Assembly (NCBI RefSeq): GCF_018687715.1
Contig: NC_056756.1
Span: forward strand, 40,272,480 to 40,336,479
Direction of reading: 5' to 3'
Source: Carya illinoinensis
Taxonomy: Eukaryota > Streptophyta > Magnoliopsida > Fagales > Juglandaceae
DNA: 64,000 bases
In this document: positions 36,401-44,661 of the stretch, in pieces
How the letters are laid out: the number at the start of each line of letters is the position of its first letter
Position numbering within the stretch: the first letter of the stretch is position 1
Notes under the pieces: generated by a model
The model's input: the letters and a program-made list of their open reading frames with translations, nothing else
What the model was told of the DNA's origin: nothing
Databases searched by the model: none
Translations under genes and position numbers: made by a program

Positions 36401-39030
36401 TATTAGACTAAGCCATAGTACTCACAAACATGTGTACATAATATAGATGTATAAAGACATATATTTGTAATTTATAGGAATACATATTTATGTGTCTCTA
36501 GATATATGCATATACACAAATGTACACAGAAAGAATTTATGTATGCACAAACAAATGTATAAATATGCAAACACGTAAGTGCATACATTTATGGATATAT
36601 ACATGTATAACTATGTGCATGAACACGTGCACACACACAAATATAAGCATTTCGAGTGGTGGCAAGATGCGATAGAATACCTCAACATAAGTATGAAGTC
36701 AGATAATACAGACCCACAACATCTTTCCATATCATCTATAATCACAACCACTGGGGTATTATGGTTTTCTTGTTCTCTATACCATGATGCCAAGATGGAT
36801 ATATCAGCTTCCTGCTTAAATCAGCATTTCAACATGAATTTTAAATACTAATTCAATTAAAAACTAAACTCTAATTAAAGAAATGTATATTTTAAGTACT
36901 TACATATAAAGTAGCCTTTAAGAACTGTCTCAATAAACCCCTGAGGCAGCCACCAATCCCACTCTTGGCTGAGAAGTCCAGGGATGACAGGTTAGCCACA
37001 TGACATCCATTAGATCTCAAAAAAAGGCCAAGGTCTTCAAATGTTAGTAGATCATCAACAAACTCCATATTCCCTGCCAATCAATGATCAATCTACATAT
37101 TAGACAGAGGATCTAGGAAACGTTAGCAGCATAGCAAGACAACAGGGCAGAGAAGATCAAAAAATATTCTAGGGGTGTAACAAGTCCGGTTCAGTCTAGT
37201 TTTGGACAAATTTTGTAACCGAACGGATATTCACCAGTTTTGAAAATTTAAGAACCAATACAAATCGATTCATCATCAAGACCGGAACTTTTGACTTTCC
37301 AGTTTCAGTCTGGTCCTATCCGATTTTTCCGGTTTACCATTTACACGTGGCACTACATAAGTTGAGACTTGTCACTTGAGAGCCGGTTCCTCTAATGCTT
37401 GTTCTCCTCAAAAGTAAATTTATATTAATAACTTAAAATTAATGTTCATGTTTAAGATTAAAATTTCATATTATATTAATTTATGGTATAAGATTATAAT
37501 TTATATGCTATATCAAATGTTATATTAAAAATTATAAGGTTAATTTTATATTAAATCAAATGTTATATTAAAATATTTTTTTTTGATAGATAAATGTTAT
37601 ATTAAAATATATGAGATTGATTTTATGTTATAAGATTAATATATATGAATAATAAGATTAAAATTTTATATTATATTAATTAGCAATTTAGCATATAATA
37701 TAATATAAAATTTTTATATAAAAAAATATTTTATTTTTTATATATAATATAAAAATTAAAAATATATATATAGCAGTCCGGTTTAGTTCAAACCATAAAA
37801 TGAATGCAAATGCAAGTTTAAATCAGAATGCAAGTATGAGTTCCCGTCAGTCAATCATCTAATTAAAATACATCCAAAAGTAGGGCAGATCACTAGTATA
37901 TACTGATATGTACGACTATTTTCACCCACCTTACTTTACTGTGAAACATTGGAATAGACAATAACTTACCAGTCAGAACCATCCCAGTGAACAGTAGTTT
38001 TGAAGTTGCATCAGTTACAATGGGAAAAGACCGAGTTGATTCGGTGAAACCAGGTGTTCCCAATGACTGTGTAGCATTGAAGGACTCCAAAACCCAGTGA
38101 TGTATTTCGTTAAATACACTAGTATTGATACCCCTCAAAATATCCTGCAAAAATTGATCAATATTCTATTTGATCACTGAAAAAATGAAGGAAAATAAAT
38201 GAAAGTTTGACACCTTACATCTATGTTGCTCCATGCTTAATGATGACTACAGACCAACCCAACAAACCCAAATAATATGGAATATCAAAGCACACTGAAC
38301 TATAATTCTTCAATTTTCAAAACCAGTGTTCTTTTCTAATGTCCTCGATCCCATCTTCTAAAACACTCTAAAATGAAGATTAAATACAGGAGATATAAAA
38401 CAGCGAAATAAACCTTGATGGTCGAGTTGATTTTTGACCAAACAAGCTCAAAAGCTTCAGTACGCAAGTGCTCGTTGCAATGCTCATCCCGTTCTCCAGC
38501 TTTATCAGGTTCTGATTTCTCTGTCTTATTAGGTGATGATGGAGATAGATCAATCCGCCTTCGGGTTTTCCCAGTTCCAGTTGGTTTTTTATCAGATTTT
38601 CGGGACGATGCTTTGTGGAAAACAAAGAATGGCTGCAACAGAAAATATTCATGCATTTGAAGGAAACTGGATTAGTGCTGCATTTGCATGGGATAAGTGA
38701 GATTAAAAAAATAAAATAAAAAAAGATTTGAGATTTCTGGTTTAGTCCGTTTGGATGAATAGGAAACGCGAGGAAAATATCATTTTCATTGAAATGGGAA
38801 CACAATTTTATCTCATTGATTTAATTTGATTCATGCAGGGTATTCTTTCTTGACAGAAACAATTTTTTTTTTAGTATCTCCCATTCCTTTCCTTACATTC
38901 CTTTTCCCGGTAAACAAACAGAGACAGAAAACAAGAACTTAGATCAGAGAGTGCATACCTGGAGATCATTTTCGGTGGTTTCCGGAGTGCCTTGAGTTAG
39001 TGACTCCGCAGCAGCAGAAGCGATCGCCAT
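9419..39030 (-). CDS. ORC3: Origin recognition complex subunit 3, 17 exons
   Basis: Coding exons, 5' to 3' on the minus strand: 39030-38959, 38632-38414, 38144-37970, 37073-36904, 36811-36681, 35799-35526, 35419-35342, 33705-33638, 33531-33441, 28493-28279, 27111-27042, 25970-25888, 20005-19916, 12362-12287, 11461-11334, 10409-10233, 9524-9419. They sum to 2223 nt (740 aa plus stop); every intron is GT-AG and all phases agree, so the gene looks intact. From memory the Arabidopsis protein is about 734 aa. Recognisable blocks are [18 protein letters not shown] (exon 4), a Walker-B-like VVVIIDDME (about residues 233-241; ORC3 is a degenerate AAA+ subunit), [16 protein letters not shown] (exon 6) and the C-terminal winged-helix region ending [12 protein letters not shown]. 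In the ORC complex the protein marks DNA replication origins in the nucleus. Introns 9, 12 and 13 are swollen by transposons, all antisense to the gene. Confidence 0.95.
11061..11141 (+). mobile_element. 5'-truncated LINE 3' end (fossil) in ORC3 intron 15
   Basis: The stretch cttgtatatgtcctgtatac, tgggctcttgcctattctta and aataaaatt followed by an A-rich tail matches the 3' ends of the two LINEs in this window (cttgtatactacctgtgtac ... tgggctatgcctattta ... at 18550-18620, and the equivalent near 33260-33340). Only about 80 bp remain, as expected for an aborted reverse-transcription product. Confidence 0.6.
11752..11984 (-). mobile_element. tRNA-derived SINE in ORC3 intron 14
   Basis: Read on the minus strand, the element opens with AACCCCTAGGGGTTGG, an A-box-like TGGCTCAAGTGGTAAAGG (11954-11972) and a perfect B-box GGTTCGATTCC (11918-11908). 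It runs through a GC-rich body and ends in a run of T on the plus strand (an A tail on the minus strand). It is flanked by target-site duplications acacctaaatacattct (11735-11751) and acacctaaatgcgttct (11985-12001): 17 bp with two or three mismatches. The internal pol III promoter boxes plus duplications identify a SINE rather than a tRNA gene. Confidence 0.85.
12937..14868 (+). pseudogene. LINE ORF1: RNA/ssDNA-binding protein, one in-frame stop
   Basis: Start ATGATG at 12937. Residues about 11-57 and 72-124 form two related blocks, [10 protein letters not shown]... and [20 protein letters not shown]...[10 protein letters not shown]; the second has the beta-strand and glycine-arginine pattern of PUR-alpha repeats. 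A proline/serine-rich tail (about 190-364) follows. A single TAG (14029-14031) interrupts the frame and is followed directly by ATG. The same frame then runs to 14868, with a conserved block [20 protein letters not shown] that is also present in the second LINE (29560-29620). Classical plant ORF1 markers (CCHC zinc knuckle, DUF4283) were not seen. The PUR-like reading is inference from pattern. Confidence 0.75.
14858..18511 (+). pseudogene. LINE ORF2: endonuclease and reverse transcriptase, broken
   Basis: The start ATG (14858) overlaps the end of ORF1 by 11 nt. The N-terminal apurinic-type endonuclease is whole: WNVRG (Asn9), FQETK (Glu38), GGDFN (Asp143 at 15284) and SDHYP (15521). The reverse transcriptase shows [15 protein letters not shown] and an intact FADD (about 16955-16966). 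The C-terminal zinc-binding RVT region includes [13 protein letters not shown] and HLFLHC. Breaks: an extra T in the run at 15813-15816, TAA at 16134, a 31-33-bp tandem duplication at 16773-16837, a 1-nt loss near 17430, TAG at 17836 and an extra G near 18175. A non-functional copy. Confidence 0.9.
19088..19750. mobile_element. Degraded hAT-like element in ORC3 intron 13
   Basis: Starts tagggtggcaaattgtg and is filled with gacccgttt, gggtcgtgtc and ggtcaaccc motifs in both orientations. This is the same composition as the intact element at 45283-46108, whose right end reads cacaaattgccacctcta. The matching right terminus is missing here, so the copy is truncated or diverged. The middle is AT-rich and non-coding. 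Confidence 0.6.
20292..20572 (+). repeat. Left LTR of the copia element
   Basis: 281 bp, differing from the right LTR by five substitutions and one single-base indel (about 1.8 percent), counted by eye. The differences cluster in the second half. Confidence 0.93.
20607..25069 (+). pseudogene. copia gag-pol, multiply broken
   Basis: Gag opens with [12 protein letters not shown] and the block [17 protein letters not shown] zinc knuckle ([18 protein letters not shown]) is at about 21510-21570. The protease motif reads [11 protein letters not shown]: the catalytic Asp is replaced by Gly (GGT at 21888-21890). Pre-integrase ([10 protein letters not shown]), integrase core (RSDNGAEF, then [11 protein letters not shown]), reverse transcriptase ([17 protein letters not shown] intact near 24147) and RNase H ([23 protein letters not shown]) follow. 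Breaks include TGA 20804, TAA 21008, a shift near 21117, TGA 21450, shifts near 22575-22610, TAA 23154 and losses within the reverse transcriptase (about 23820-24060). No complete product can be made. Confidence 0.9.
25100..25381 (+). repeat. Right LTR of the copia element
   Basis: 282 bp, near-identical to the left LTR and directly preceded by the polypurine tract. It ends TTACA before the 5-bp target duplication. Confidence 0.93.
26105..26216. repeat. Perfect 56-bp tandem duplication in ORC3 intron 11
   Basis: Two identical adjacent copies of a 56-bp unit starting ggttgattataaagccaagc (26105-26160 and 26161-26216). No mismatch seen, so the duplication is recent. Confidence 0.9.
27311..27385 (-). 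mobile_element. SINE 3'-end fragment in ORC3 intron 10
   Basis: The run of T followed by attggcaccgggtgcccgag, aacaaaatcacaactaatcc and a short GC-rich tail parallels the 3' end of the SINE at 11752-11984 (attggcacagggcatccaag, aacaaagtcccgactaatc). The tRNA-like head with its A and B boxes is missing. Confidence 0.6.
28872..29743 (+). pseudogene. ORF1 of the second LINE
   Basis: The open part (28872-29522) starts [20 protein letters not shown] and repeats the ORF1 pattern of the first LINE: a block [19 protein letters not shown] followed by [15 protein letters not shown] and [14 protein letters not shown]. The frame breaks near 29520 and resumes with [20 protein letters not shown], the conserved block that precedes the endonuclease in both elements. 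Amino-acid similarity to the first copy is clear but loose, so the two belong to different subfamilies or have diverged long ago. Confidence 0.7.
29757..33241 (+). pseudogene. ORF2 of the second LINE, catalytic residues lost
   Basis: Endonuclease remnants: [21 protein letters not shown] and [10 protein letters not shown], where the catalytic SDH has become SNH (AAT at about 30403). Reverse transcriptase remnants: the box normally reading FADD is FAND here (AAT at about 31711), and [11 protein letters not shown] and [19 protein letters not shown] follow. The C-terminal part reads [31 protein letters not shown] and [15 protein letters not shown]. Numerous stops and indels; a (TA)n run interrupts the reverse transcriptase at 31419-31437. 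Confidence 0.85.
36430..36660. repeat. ACAT/ATGT low-complexity tract in ORC3 intron 5
   Basis: About 230 bp built almost entirely of short atgtat, acatat, tgcatac and cacacaca words. It resembles a degenerated microsatellite. Non-coding. Confidence 0.6.
37170..37790. mobile_element. hAT-like element fragment in ORC3 intron 3
   Basis: Begins taggggtgtaacaagtccgg, matching the terminal TAGGGGTG of the element at 45283, and carries subterminal ccggtt/aaccgg words in both orientations. The interior is AT-rich. The right end (cagtccggtttagttcaaac) lacks a clear terminal repeat, so the copy is incomplete. Confidence 0.55.
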
Positions 39031-39046
39031 TCAGTGAGAGACTCTG

Positions 39047-39066
39047 TCTCTCTCTCTCTCTCTCTC
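39047..39066 (-). repeat. CT microsatellite in the ORC3 leader
   Basis: A (TC)10 run on the plus strand, GA-rich in the sense direction of ORC3, lies 17-36 bp before the start codon. Confidence 0.8.
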
Positions 39067-39092
39067 GCACGCGCTAGGGTTACCTCTGCTCA

Positions 39093-39104
39093 TTTGGCGG
39101 GAAA
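39093..39104. promoter_or_regulatory. ORC3: E2F-binding site upstream of ORC3
   Basis: TTTGGCGGGAAA is a full match to the E2F consensus (TTTSSCGS and its symmetric extension). It sits 63 bp upstream of the ORC3 ATG at 39030, in the only GC-rich patch around the gene start. E2F/DP factors drive S-phase genes including pre-replication-complex genes in plants, so control of ORC3 by this site is a strong inference. Confidence 0.8.
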
Positions 39105-39210
39105 TAGAAAATGGGTTAAATTCGTAAATTGGCAGTTTCGGGTTGAATCAGACAGGGTGTGCGGTAGGCCCGTAGGTAGCTATCCCAAAGGACCCCGACC
39201 CGGCAAAAAG

Positions 39211-39282
39211 CGGGTTCGGCTTGGGTCATGTTATAAAAATAACAGGAAATCTCCTATTAAATAAACCGACGTCATGTAGAAT
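39211..39282. repeat. Left arm of an inverted repeat upstream of ORC3
   Basis: About 72 bp, cgggttcggcttgggtc ... ggaaatctcctattaaataa ... ccgacgtcatgtagaat. It recurs in inverse orientation at 39889-39962 with only scattered mismatches; the central 28 bp are identical. The 606-bp spacer is non-coding and contains gcaagcaagc runs. Confidence 0.85.
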
Positions 39283-40493
39283 TATGCTGGTCAAACAGAT
39301 GTTATGTACATATCTCTTTGTTTTTTCTATACGCTAACCGTTCTGACCGAATGGATATCTCATATCTTTGCTATACACTTGCCACCGAAACTCATTTGAA
39401 ACACTGGTAAGAACTAACTACAAAACACAAGCAAGCAAGCTACAGAAATAATGGCAAACACAAGCTACAGAATATAGTCGGCAAAAAAAGCAAGCAAAGT
39501 GTCAAGAAAACCAAATAATGGCCTAGTAAAAATAGAAGAACCCTTAGGAGATCAACTTATATATAAGAAAAACAAGGAAAAGATTTTGAATAGAGAGAGA
39601 AAATGAGATGGAAATTTACCAACAAAAGAGTGAAAAGTACTGCAGAACAAATGAGATTTACATTTACCAATATTTTAAGTTTTTGCTACTCTTTCTGCTC
39701 TATGCAAGCAAGTAGTTTACCAGAAAAGAAAAATGATTTTTATGAATATATGTCAAACCAACCATTCCAAATGAGTTTGGCCAGTATATAAGAAAAATAG
39801 TAAATATATATGTTTAGTGGCCAGTATATCCAAACTTTTCGCATTCTTGCACCAAAAAATAATATATCTATGCGACATTGATTTGGCTAACTCTACACGA
39901 CGTCGGTTTATTTAATAGGAGATTTCCAGTTATAAAATAATAGGACCTAAGCCAAACCCTAGTCGAAAATCATTCCAATGATAAAGGCCACTAAGGATTG
40001 CTGAATCTGGATAATGGGTATATTACAAATAATGTGATTAGCAAAACTCAGAGAGGGGGGAAAAATAGGTATTCTTAGATCATTGGCATTGGATTGGCCA
40101 TCCTATTCTTCAAAATTTAAAGAACATCTAACTTTTTCACTTTTAGCTAATCACTCAAAACTTGAAATCTACATTAGATTGGCCATCACATTCTCTATAA
40201 TAATAAATTATTATTATTTTTTATTATTTATATTTCTTTAATTAATTTTTATTTTTTTAATACTTTTATTTTTATTTTCATAATCTCCAATAACTCTTCC
40301 ATAAGCGATATTGCTTAAGTAAATAGATCGAAGACTCATATAGTAAATATCACAATTCTTCCAAAACTACATGACAAAGTAAGCATCACATACAAGGATA
40401 CATGCTAAAAATCTAATAATTTTGATACATTTAGTTACACAGCAGCATTCACACCAAAAGCATCTACTGCAGCGGCATTCACACCCTAATTAT
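39283..40493. other. Non-coding spacer and flank
   Basis: Holds the spacer and right arm of the inverted repeat and AT-rich DNA with an att/tta-rich patch at 40195-40280. No gene recognised. Confidence 0.5.
39889..39962. repeat. Right arm of the same inverted repeat
   Basis: Reads aactctacacgacgtcggtt ... taataggagatttcc ... ctaagccaaacccta, the reverse complement of the arm at 39211-39282. The pair could be the ends of a DNA transposon or a fold-back element. No target duplication was identified. Confidence 0.85.
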
Positions 40494-41328
40494 CAAAGTC
40501 ATGCTTCAGTTCGTATTTCTCTACAAAGCCATGCTTCTGTTTCTCTCTTTTTTCTTGTTTGTCAAAGCAGTCTTGCTCATTACTGTAAATTAATCAAACA
40601 ATCCATTAGCATTTTCTCAATGAAATCCAAACCATAAATGTAAAAAATACAATATGAGCCCAACCTCTAACTATGAAATGTTACAACCGGGTAGAATAGA
40701 GTTGCTTTTTGTTATCAATGCAATACAAATTTCGTTTGGCAGGTGAAAGCAATTACTGAAGTCCAGGTTACCTTCCATTCATATTCCCAGCAATTTGATT
40801 ATTGCCAAATCGATATATCCTTTGTTAAGAGACAAGGGAAAACACATGCATATATTTTAAACAATTAAGAAAGTATGAAAGGGAGAGCCATGGCATGACT
40901 CGTCTAAAACTCACAAGAGAATGGATATCATGTCATCAAAATACATAATTTTGAGAAAATACAAAATATAATTAAAATGTCCGTAGACAAACCATGAGGA
41001 TGCGTATCTCATTAAGAAGAGTATGCCCTCTTTCCTCAGCTTGTCTGGCAGTTGTACCAACAGAATATAGAACTTTGGCATTATGCTCACAGCATAATTT
41101 CAGTTCCTTAATAAAAAAATATAAAAAAATATATATATGCCCATTTAACGTTCTCTGTGGATGTCTCTCCACAGCACACTTCGTGTTCACTAATACAATT
41201 TCTAAAACATTTGTAGAAATGTGGATCTGGGCTGTTCAACGAGAAAATGATTTGGGCTACACAATTTCTGTCACCTAAAGAAAATGAATACCTTTTCTTA
41301 GATGAATACTGGACATTTGTAGCTGAGA
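40494..41328 (-). pseudogene. Cluster of exon-like segments, unidentified
   Basis: Four minus-strand pieces have splice-like borders: 41328-41292 (after TTGACAG, before GTATTC), 41106-40993 (38 codons, after TTATTAAG, before GTTTGT, with ELKLCCEHNAKVLYSVGTTA), 40819-40772 (RFGNNQIAGNMNG) and 40582-40494 (after TTTACAG; QDCFDKQEKREKQKHGFVEK, then a stop). The last two join in phase; the first joins do not. This could be a small gene whose exon ends I have misplaced, or a decayed one. Family not recognised. A possible upstream leader exon ends at about 41750 (CACG|GTAAAA). Confidence 0.3.
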
Positions 41329-41334
41329 CTGTCA

Positions 41335-42117
41335 AAAAGTTTCAGTGACACCCACTAAAATCAGTACATGGATATAGTTTTGAAGATCTGGGTCGAAAAC
41401 AATTTCATATCTTTGCAATCTTTTTCTACACCATTCGATCAGATGCAGAACATTTTAAGTTGCAGTTTTTTTTTCAAGGTTTCCCATCTCCGGATCAGCT
41501 TCTTTTTGGTTAAAAAAACAGAATTTCAGAAACTCCTTTCTTGGAGGCAGCTATTACTATGCGAATGTTGCCTGAGAGACCTATCTAAGAACCATCAAAG
41601 ACCCAAAAATGAAGAAGATAAAATGAACCCAGATGAAAACTATACATGGCATGAACAATGTCACCAAACAAACCCAAACAATATCAACAAAATCAAATCC
41701 AATCAACAAAATCAAGAGTAAAATCAAGACTAGGGTTTCAGATTTTACCGTGGTGTTGAAACTCAATGCTGGAGAGAAGCTATCCCGGTGCCGTGCTGGA
41801 GAGAAGGAAGTGAAAAGGGAAGAAGAAGAGTCACGGGAGAGAGAGAGAGAGGGAAGAAAAGAGAAAGAAGAGAAAAAAAAACTAGAAGAAGAGAAAGAAG
41901 GAAGAGACGCGGGAGAGGAAGAAGAAGAGGAAAAAAAATAGAAGAGACAGGAGCTAGAGACGCGGGAGAGACAGGGAAGAAGAAGAGAAGGAAAGAGGCG
42001 GGAGAGAGAGCCGAAATTAAAGGGTCGCGCTACTGTGCCGCTCCCGAGTTACCGCAGGTTTTGACCGCCTGACGTGGCAAGCCACGTGGCATAAAATATT
42101 AAAAAAAAAAAAGGAAA
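41335..42117. other. GA-rich spacer upstream of the GRF gene
   Basis: 41770-42010 is a long purine-rich tract (gagagaga and gaagaaga words) that yields spurious charged ORFs. 42010-42110 is GC-rich with gacgtggcaagccacgtggc. It may act as a promoter for the plus-strand GRF gene, and possibly for the minus-strand exon cluster. No coding call. Confidence 0.45.
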
Positions 42118-42472
42118 ATGGTCAGAAAGAAGGGCATCGTGAAAAAGAGAAATGTGAAAACACTACTCAAACCCAGACCCAGCAGCAGCCCTATCGTCGT
42201 CGTCTCCTCCCAGCCGTCCCTGCGCCGTCACCGTGCCATCCCGTCTCTGAACACTGGTTCAGCGAGATTAGTACCTCGATTTTGCATCGGTTCCCGTCGC
42301 TACCGGTTCGACCCATCATCGTCCATCGCGGCGGCAGACCTTCTTTCCTCCTCCAGGAATAAATACCTTGCCGGTTCCCTCTTCATTTCTATTTCTGGTA
42401 ACCTCCTTCTAGTACTCCCCATTGATGCTAAATCTATTCTCATCACAGGTAGTGTGATAGACGTTCACTGCA

Positions 42473-42850
42473 GAATTTTTTTCCCCAAAACACAAGCTGT
42501 CGACTTGCTTCTTAGGGAGTTTGTTAATTTTTTTTTAGTCTAGAATGAGTTTGATTGACTGTTAGGTTTTCCTAGTTGTAGTATTTTGTGTAAGATTTCT
42601 ATGTACTTGGTTTAGAAAATGTATGTTAGTTTGAATGAATAAGGCGACAAGGGACTTGGTGTAGAATTTTTTTCCCCAAAAAACAAAGCTGTCGACTTGC
42701 TTCTTAGGGGGTTCGGTTGGTTAATTTTTTCTTAGTCTAGATAACTTGAATGACTGTTAGTTTTTCCTAGTTGTAGTATTTTGTGTGAGATTTTTATGTA
42801 CTTGGTTGTATGTTAGCTTGAATGAATAAGGCGACAGGGGACTTGGTTTA
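42473..42850. repeat. Two-copy tandem repeat, period 191 bp
   Basis: Unit 1 (42473-42663) and unit 2 (42664-42850) both run from gaatttttttccccaaaa through gctgtcgacttgcttcttag and ttttcctagttgtagtattt to gaatgaataaggcgacaggg or a close variant. They differ by scattered substitutions and small indels. Confidence 0.85.
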
Positions 42851-43025
42851 AAAAAAATAAACCAAGGTTTAACCTAGAATGAGTAATTTTACCTTTTACA
42901 TGTTCTTTGTAAAGGAAGATTACGGTTTATGTGCTTGCTGAAAACAGGATGATTTGGCATTTTTAGTTCTAATCTTTGGCTTGGCATGATCAGTTTATTT
43001 GGAACTCTAATATTTAAATATGTGT

Positions 43026-43305
43026 GGAGTTGAAATGGCCTCTAAATATTGTGTAGACTTTTGTGGTTTGGAGTTCATATGGCCTCTAAATATTGTTCAA
43101 TAATTCTATTTTGGAGTTCAAATGGCTTCTAAATATTGTGAATACAATTTTGTTTTGGAGGTCAAATGGCCTCTACATATTGTGAATACAATTCTGTTTT
43201 GGAGTTCAAATGACCATGCGTATATTGTTCAATAAGTTTTTTTTGGAATTCAAATGGCCTCTAAATATTGTTCAATAATTCTGTTTTGGAGTTCAAATCG
43301 CCTTC
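43026..43305. repeat. Minisatellite, about seven copies of 43-46 bp
   Basis: Copies begin at about 43026, 43072, 43115, 43157, 43200, 43243 and 43287. Each contains ggagttcaaatggcctctaa or a variant, followed by atattgt and a T-rich end. Divergence is modest. It lies in the presumed 5'UTR intron of the GRF gene. Confidence 0.85.
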
Positions 43306-43586
43306 ATTTTATAGTTATTGCAAAAACGTTTGGTAAGAAAAATTCTGATATGTTTGTAAGATTTATATTGATAAGTGTCAAGTGGTTTTTATGAAACATA
43401 GTTTAAAGAAGTCCAATTTGCACACCTTAGGTTCCCATAAGTTCAAATTCATAACAAGAATAGTGAGATACTTGGTTTTACAATAAGAATGAGTGGAGTA
43501 TATTGTGGAAGGGAACAATGTTAATAATTTTTCTGTGTATGTGCTACGACAACTACTTTTATTGTTTTCTTTGTATATGGACAGCA

Positions 43587-44110
43587 ATGCCTGAGTCACG
43601 TAGTGAAAATTGCTCAAGCTCAGGAAAGTCAATAGTTGAGTACCCAATTTGTTACTATGGAATTAAAGCTTATCAAAGAACTGCGCATATGGAGGAAAAT
43701 GAGGGGCGGCGGTTTTTTGGATGCCAAAACTATATGGTGAGATTTACTCTTCTTGCCCTCACATATCATTATTGTTGATAGTGTTGTTTGTCAAAATTTA
43801 AGTGGTAATTGATTTTTTGCAGTCTGGGAAGTCTTGTGGATACTTCTGCTGGTATGACCCTGAAATACCATCATATTGCCAAAAAACTATCAAACGATTA
43901 CAACACTCAATTAATAAATTAAAAGTTGAAGTTGAAAAGATCCAAGCATCAATGGATATCCAAAGCTTGAATCATCGACTACAAATAGAGTCCGAGAAGC
44001 ACAAGAGGCAAATGGAGAAGGCCACCTATGTGATACTAATTTCATTGTCGTGGTTTTTCTTTGTTGGGTTGCTTATATCTAGTTGTGGTTGGTTCAAAGG
44101 GAAATGTTAA
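43587..44110 (+). CDS. GRF-type zinc-finger protein with C-terminal membrane anchor
   Basis: Exon 1 43587-43736 (50 codons) and exon 2 43823-44110 (95 codons plus stop), joined in phase across an 86-bp GT-AG intron (ATG|GTGAGA and TTTTGCAG|TCTGGG); 145 aa. Residues about 19-66 form a GRF zinc finger: PICYYGIKAY, EGRRFFGC and CGYFCWYDPE. The second Cys of the usual CxCG start is Tyr here. A charged helix likely to coil (about 72-115) and a hydrophobic segment YVILISLSWFFFVGLLISSC near the C-terminus follow. Small GRF-coiled-coil-membrane proteins of this type (At4g04775-like) are numerous in plants and of unknown function. The opposite-facing FAR1-type pseudogene 2.3 kb away raises the question of transposon origin. 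Confidence 0.75.
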
Positions 44111-44515
44111 TATAGTTGTAGAAGTAAGCAACTACAAAAGTCTATTTGTATGTGGAAGATCTTTGTATTTTGTGGAAGCTGGGAAATCAGCTTGTTGCTG
44201 GAAATTTGTTTCTGACTGCTGGATCTTTGTATCATTGTGGAAAGTCTTTGTATTTTGTGAAAACGATATGTATTTGTTGATATTAATGAAAATGAAATTT
44301 GTATTATTAAGTGGTTTGTTATTAGTCCTAATTCAAGACTCACCTGTGAATTCAAGTGTCCATTTTTAGTTATTAAACCCTGTTATAAACAACTACTGCA
44401 AGTTCAACCAAGCAAAAGGTTGCTTTGGAAATAAAATAAATAACATCAATATCCTAGAGTAGTTGTTGGATATGCCCAAAATAAATCTCATGGACTTTCC
44501 AGCTTGTATAAATAC

Positions 44516-44661
44516 AATATCCTGGAAGTAGTTGTTGGATAACAAAATATAAACAACACCATGCCCAAATTTGCTGCAATATAACTATAATATCCTGGAA
44601 GTAGTTGTTAGATAACAAAATATAAACAACACCATGCCCAAATTTCCTGCAATATAACTCA
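44516..44661. repeat. Two-copy tandem repeat, period 73 bp
   Basis: Units at 44516-44588 and 44589-44661 share aatatcctggaagtagttgt, aacaaaatataaacaacacc and atgcccaaattt. A third, diverged partial copy lies just upstream (about 44450-44500). Confidence 0.8.

Larger units (their letters stand above)
42118..43584 (+). other. Putative leader exon and 5'UTR intron of the GRF gene
   Basis: A GC-rich, gene-start-like stretch (42118-42398) ends in a donor (ATTTCTG|GTAACC). The next acceptor in front of the start codon is TATATGGACAG, ending at about 43584. The intron between them carries a two-copy 191-bp tandem repeat and a seven-copy minisatellite (separate entries). The exon assignment is inference. 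Confidence 0.45.

Noticed and set aside
41633..42072. Charged Arg/Glu/Lys-rich frames
   Set aside because: They come from the GA-rich tract and have no domain or start context.
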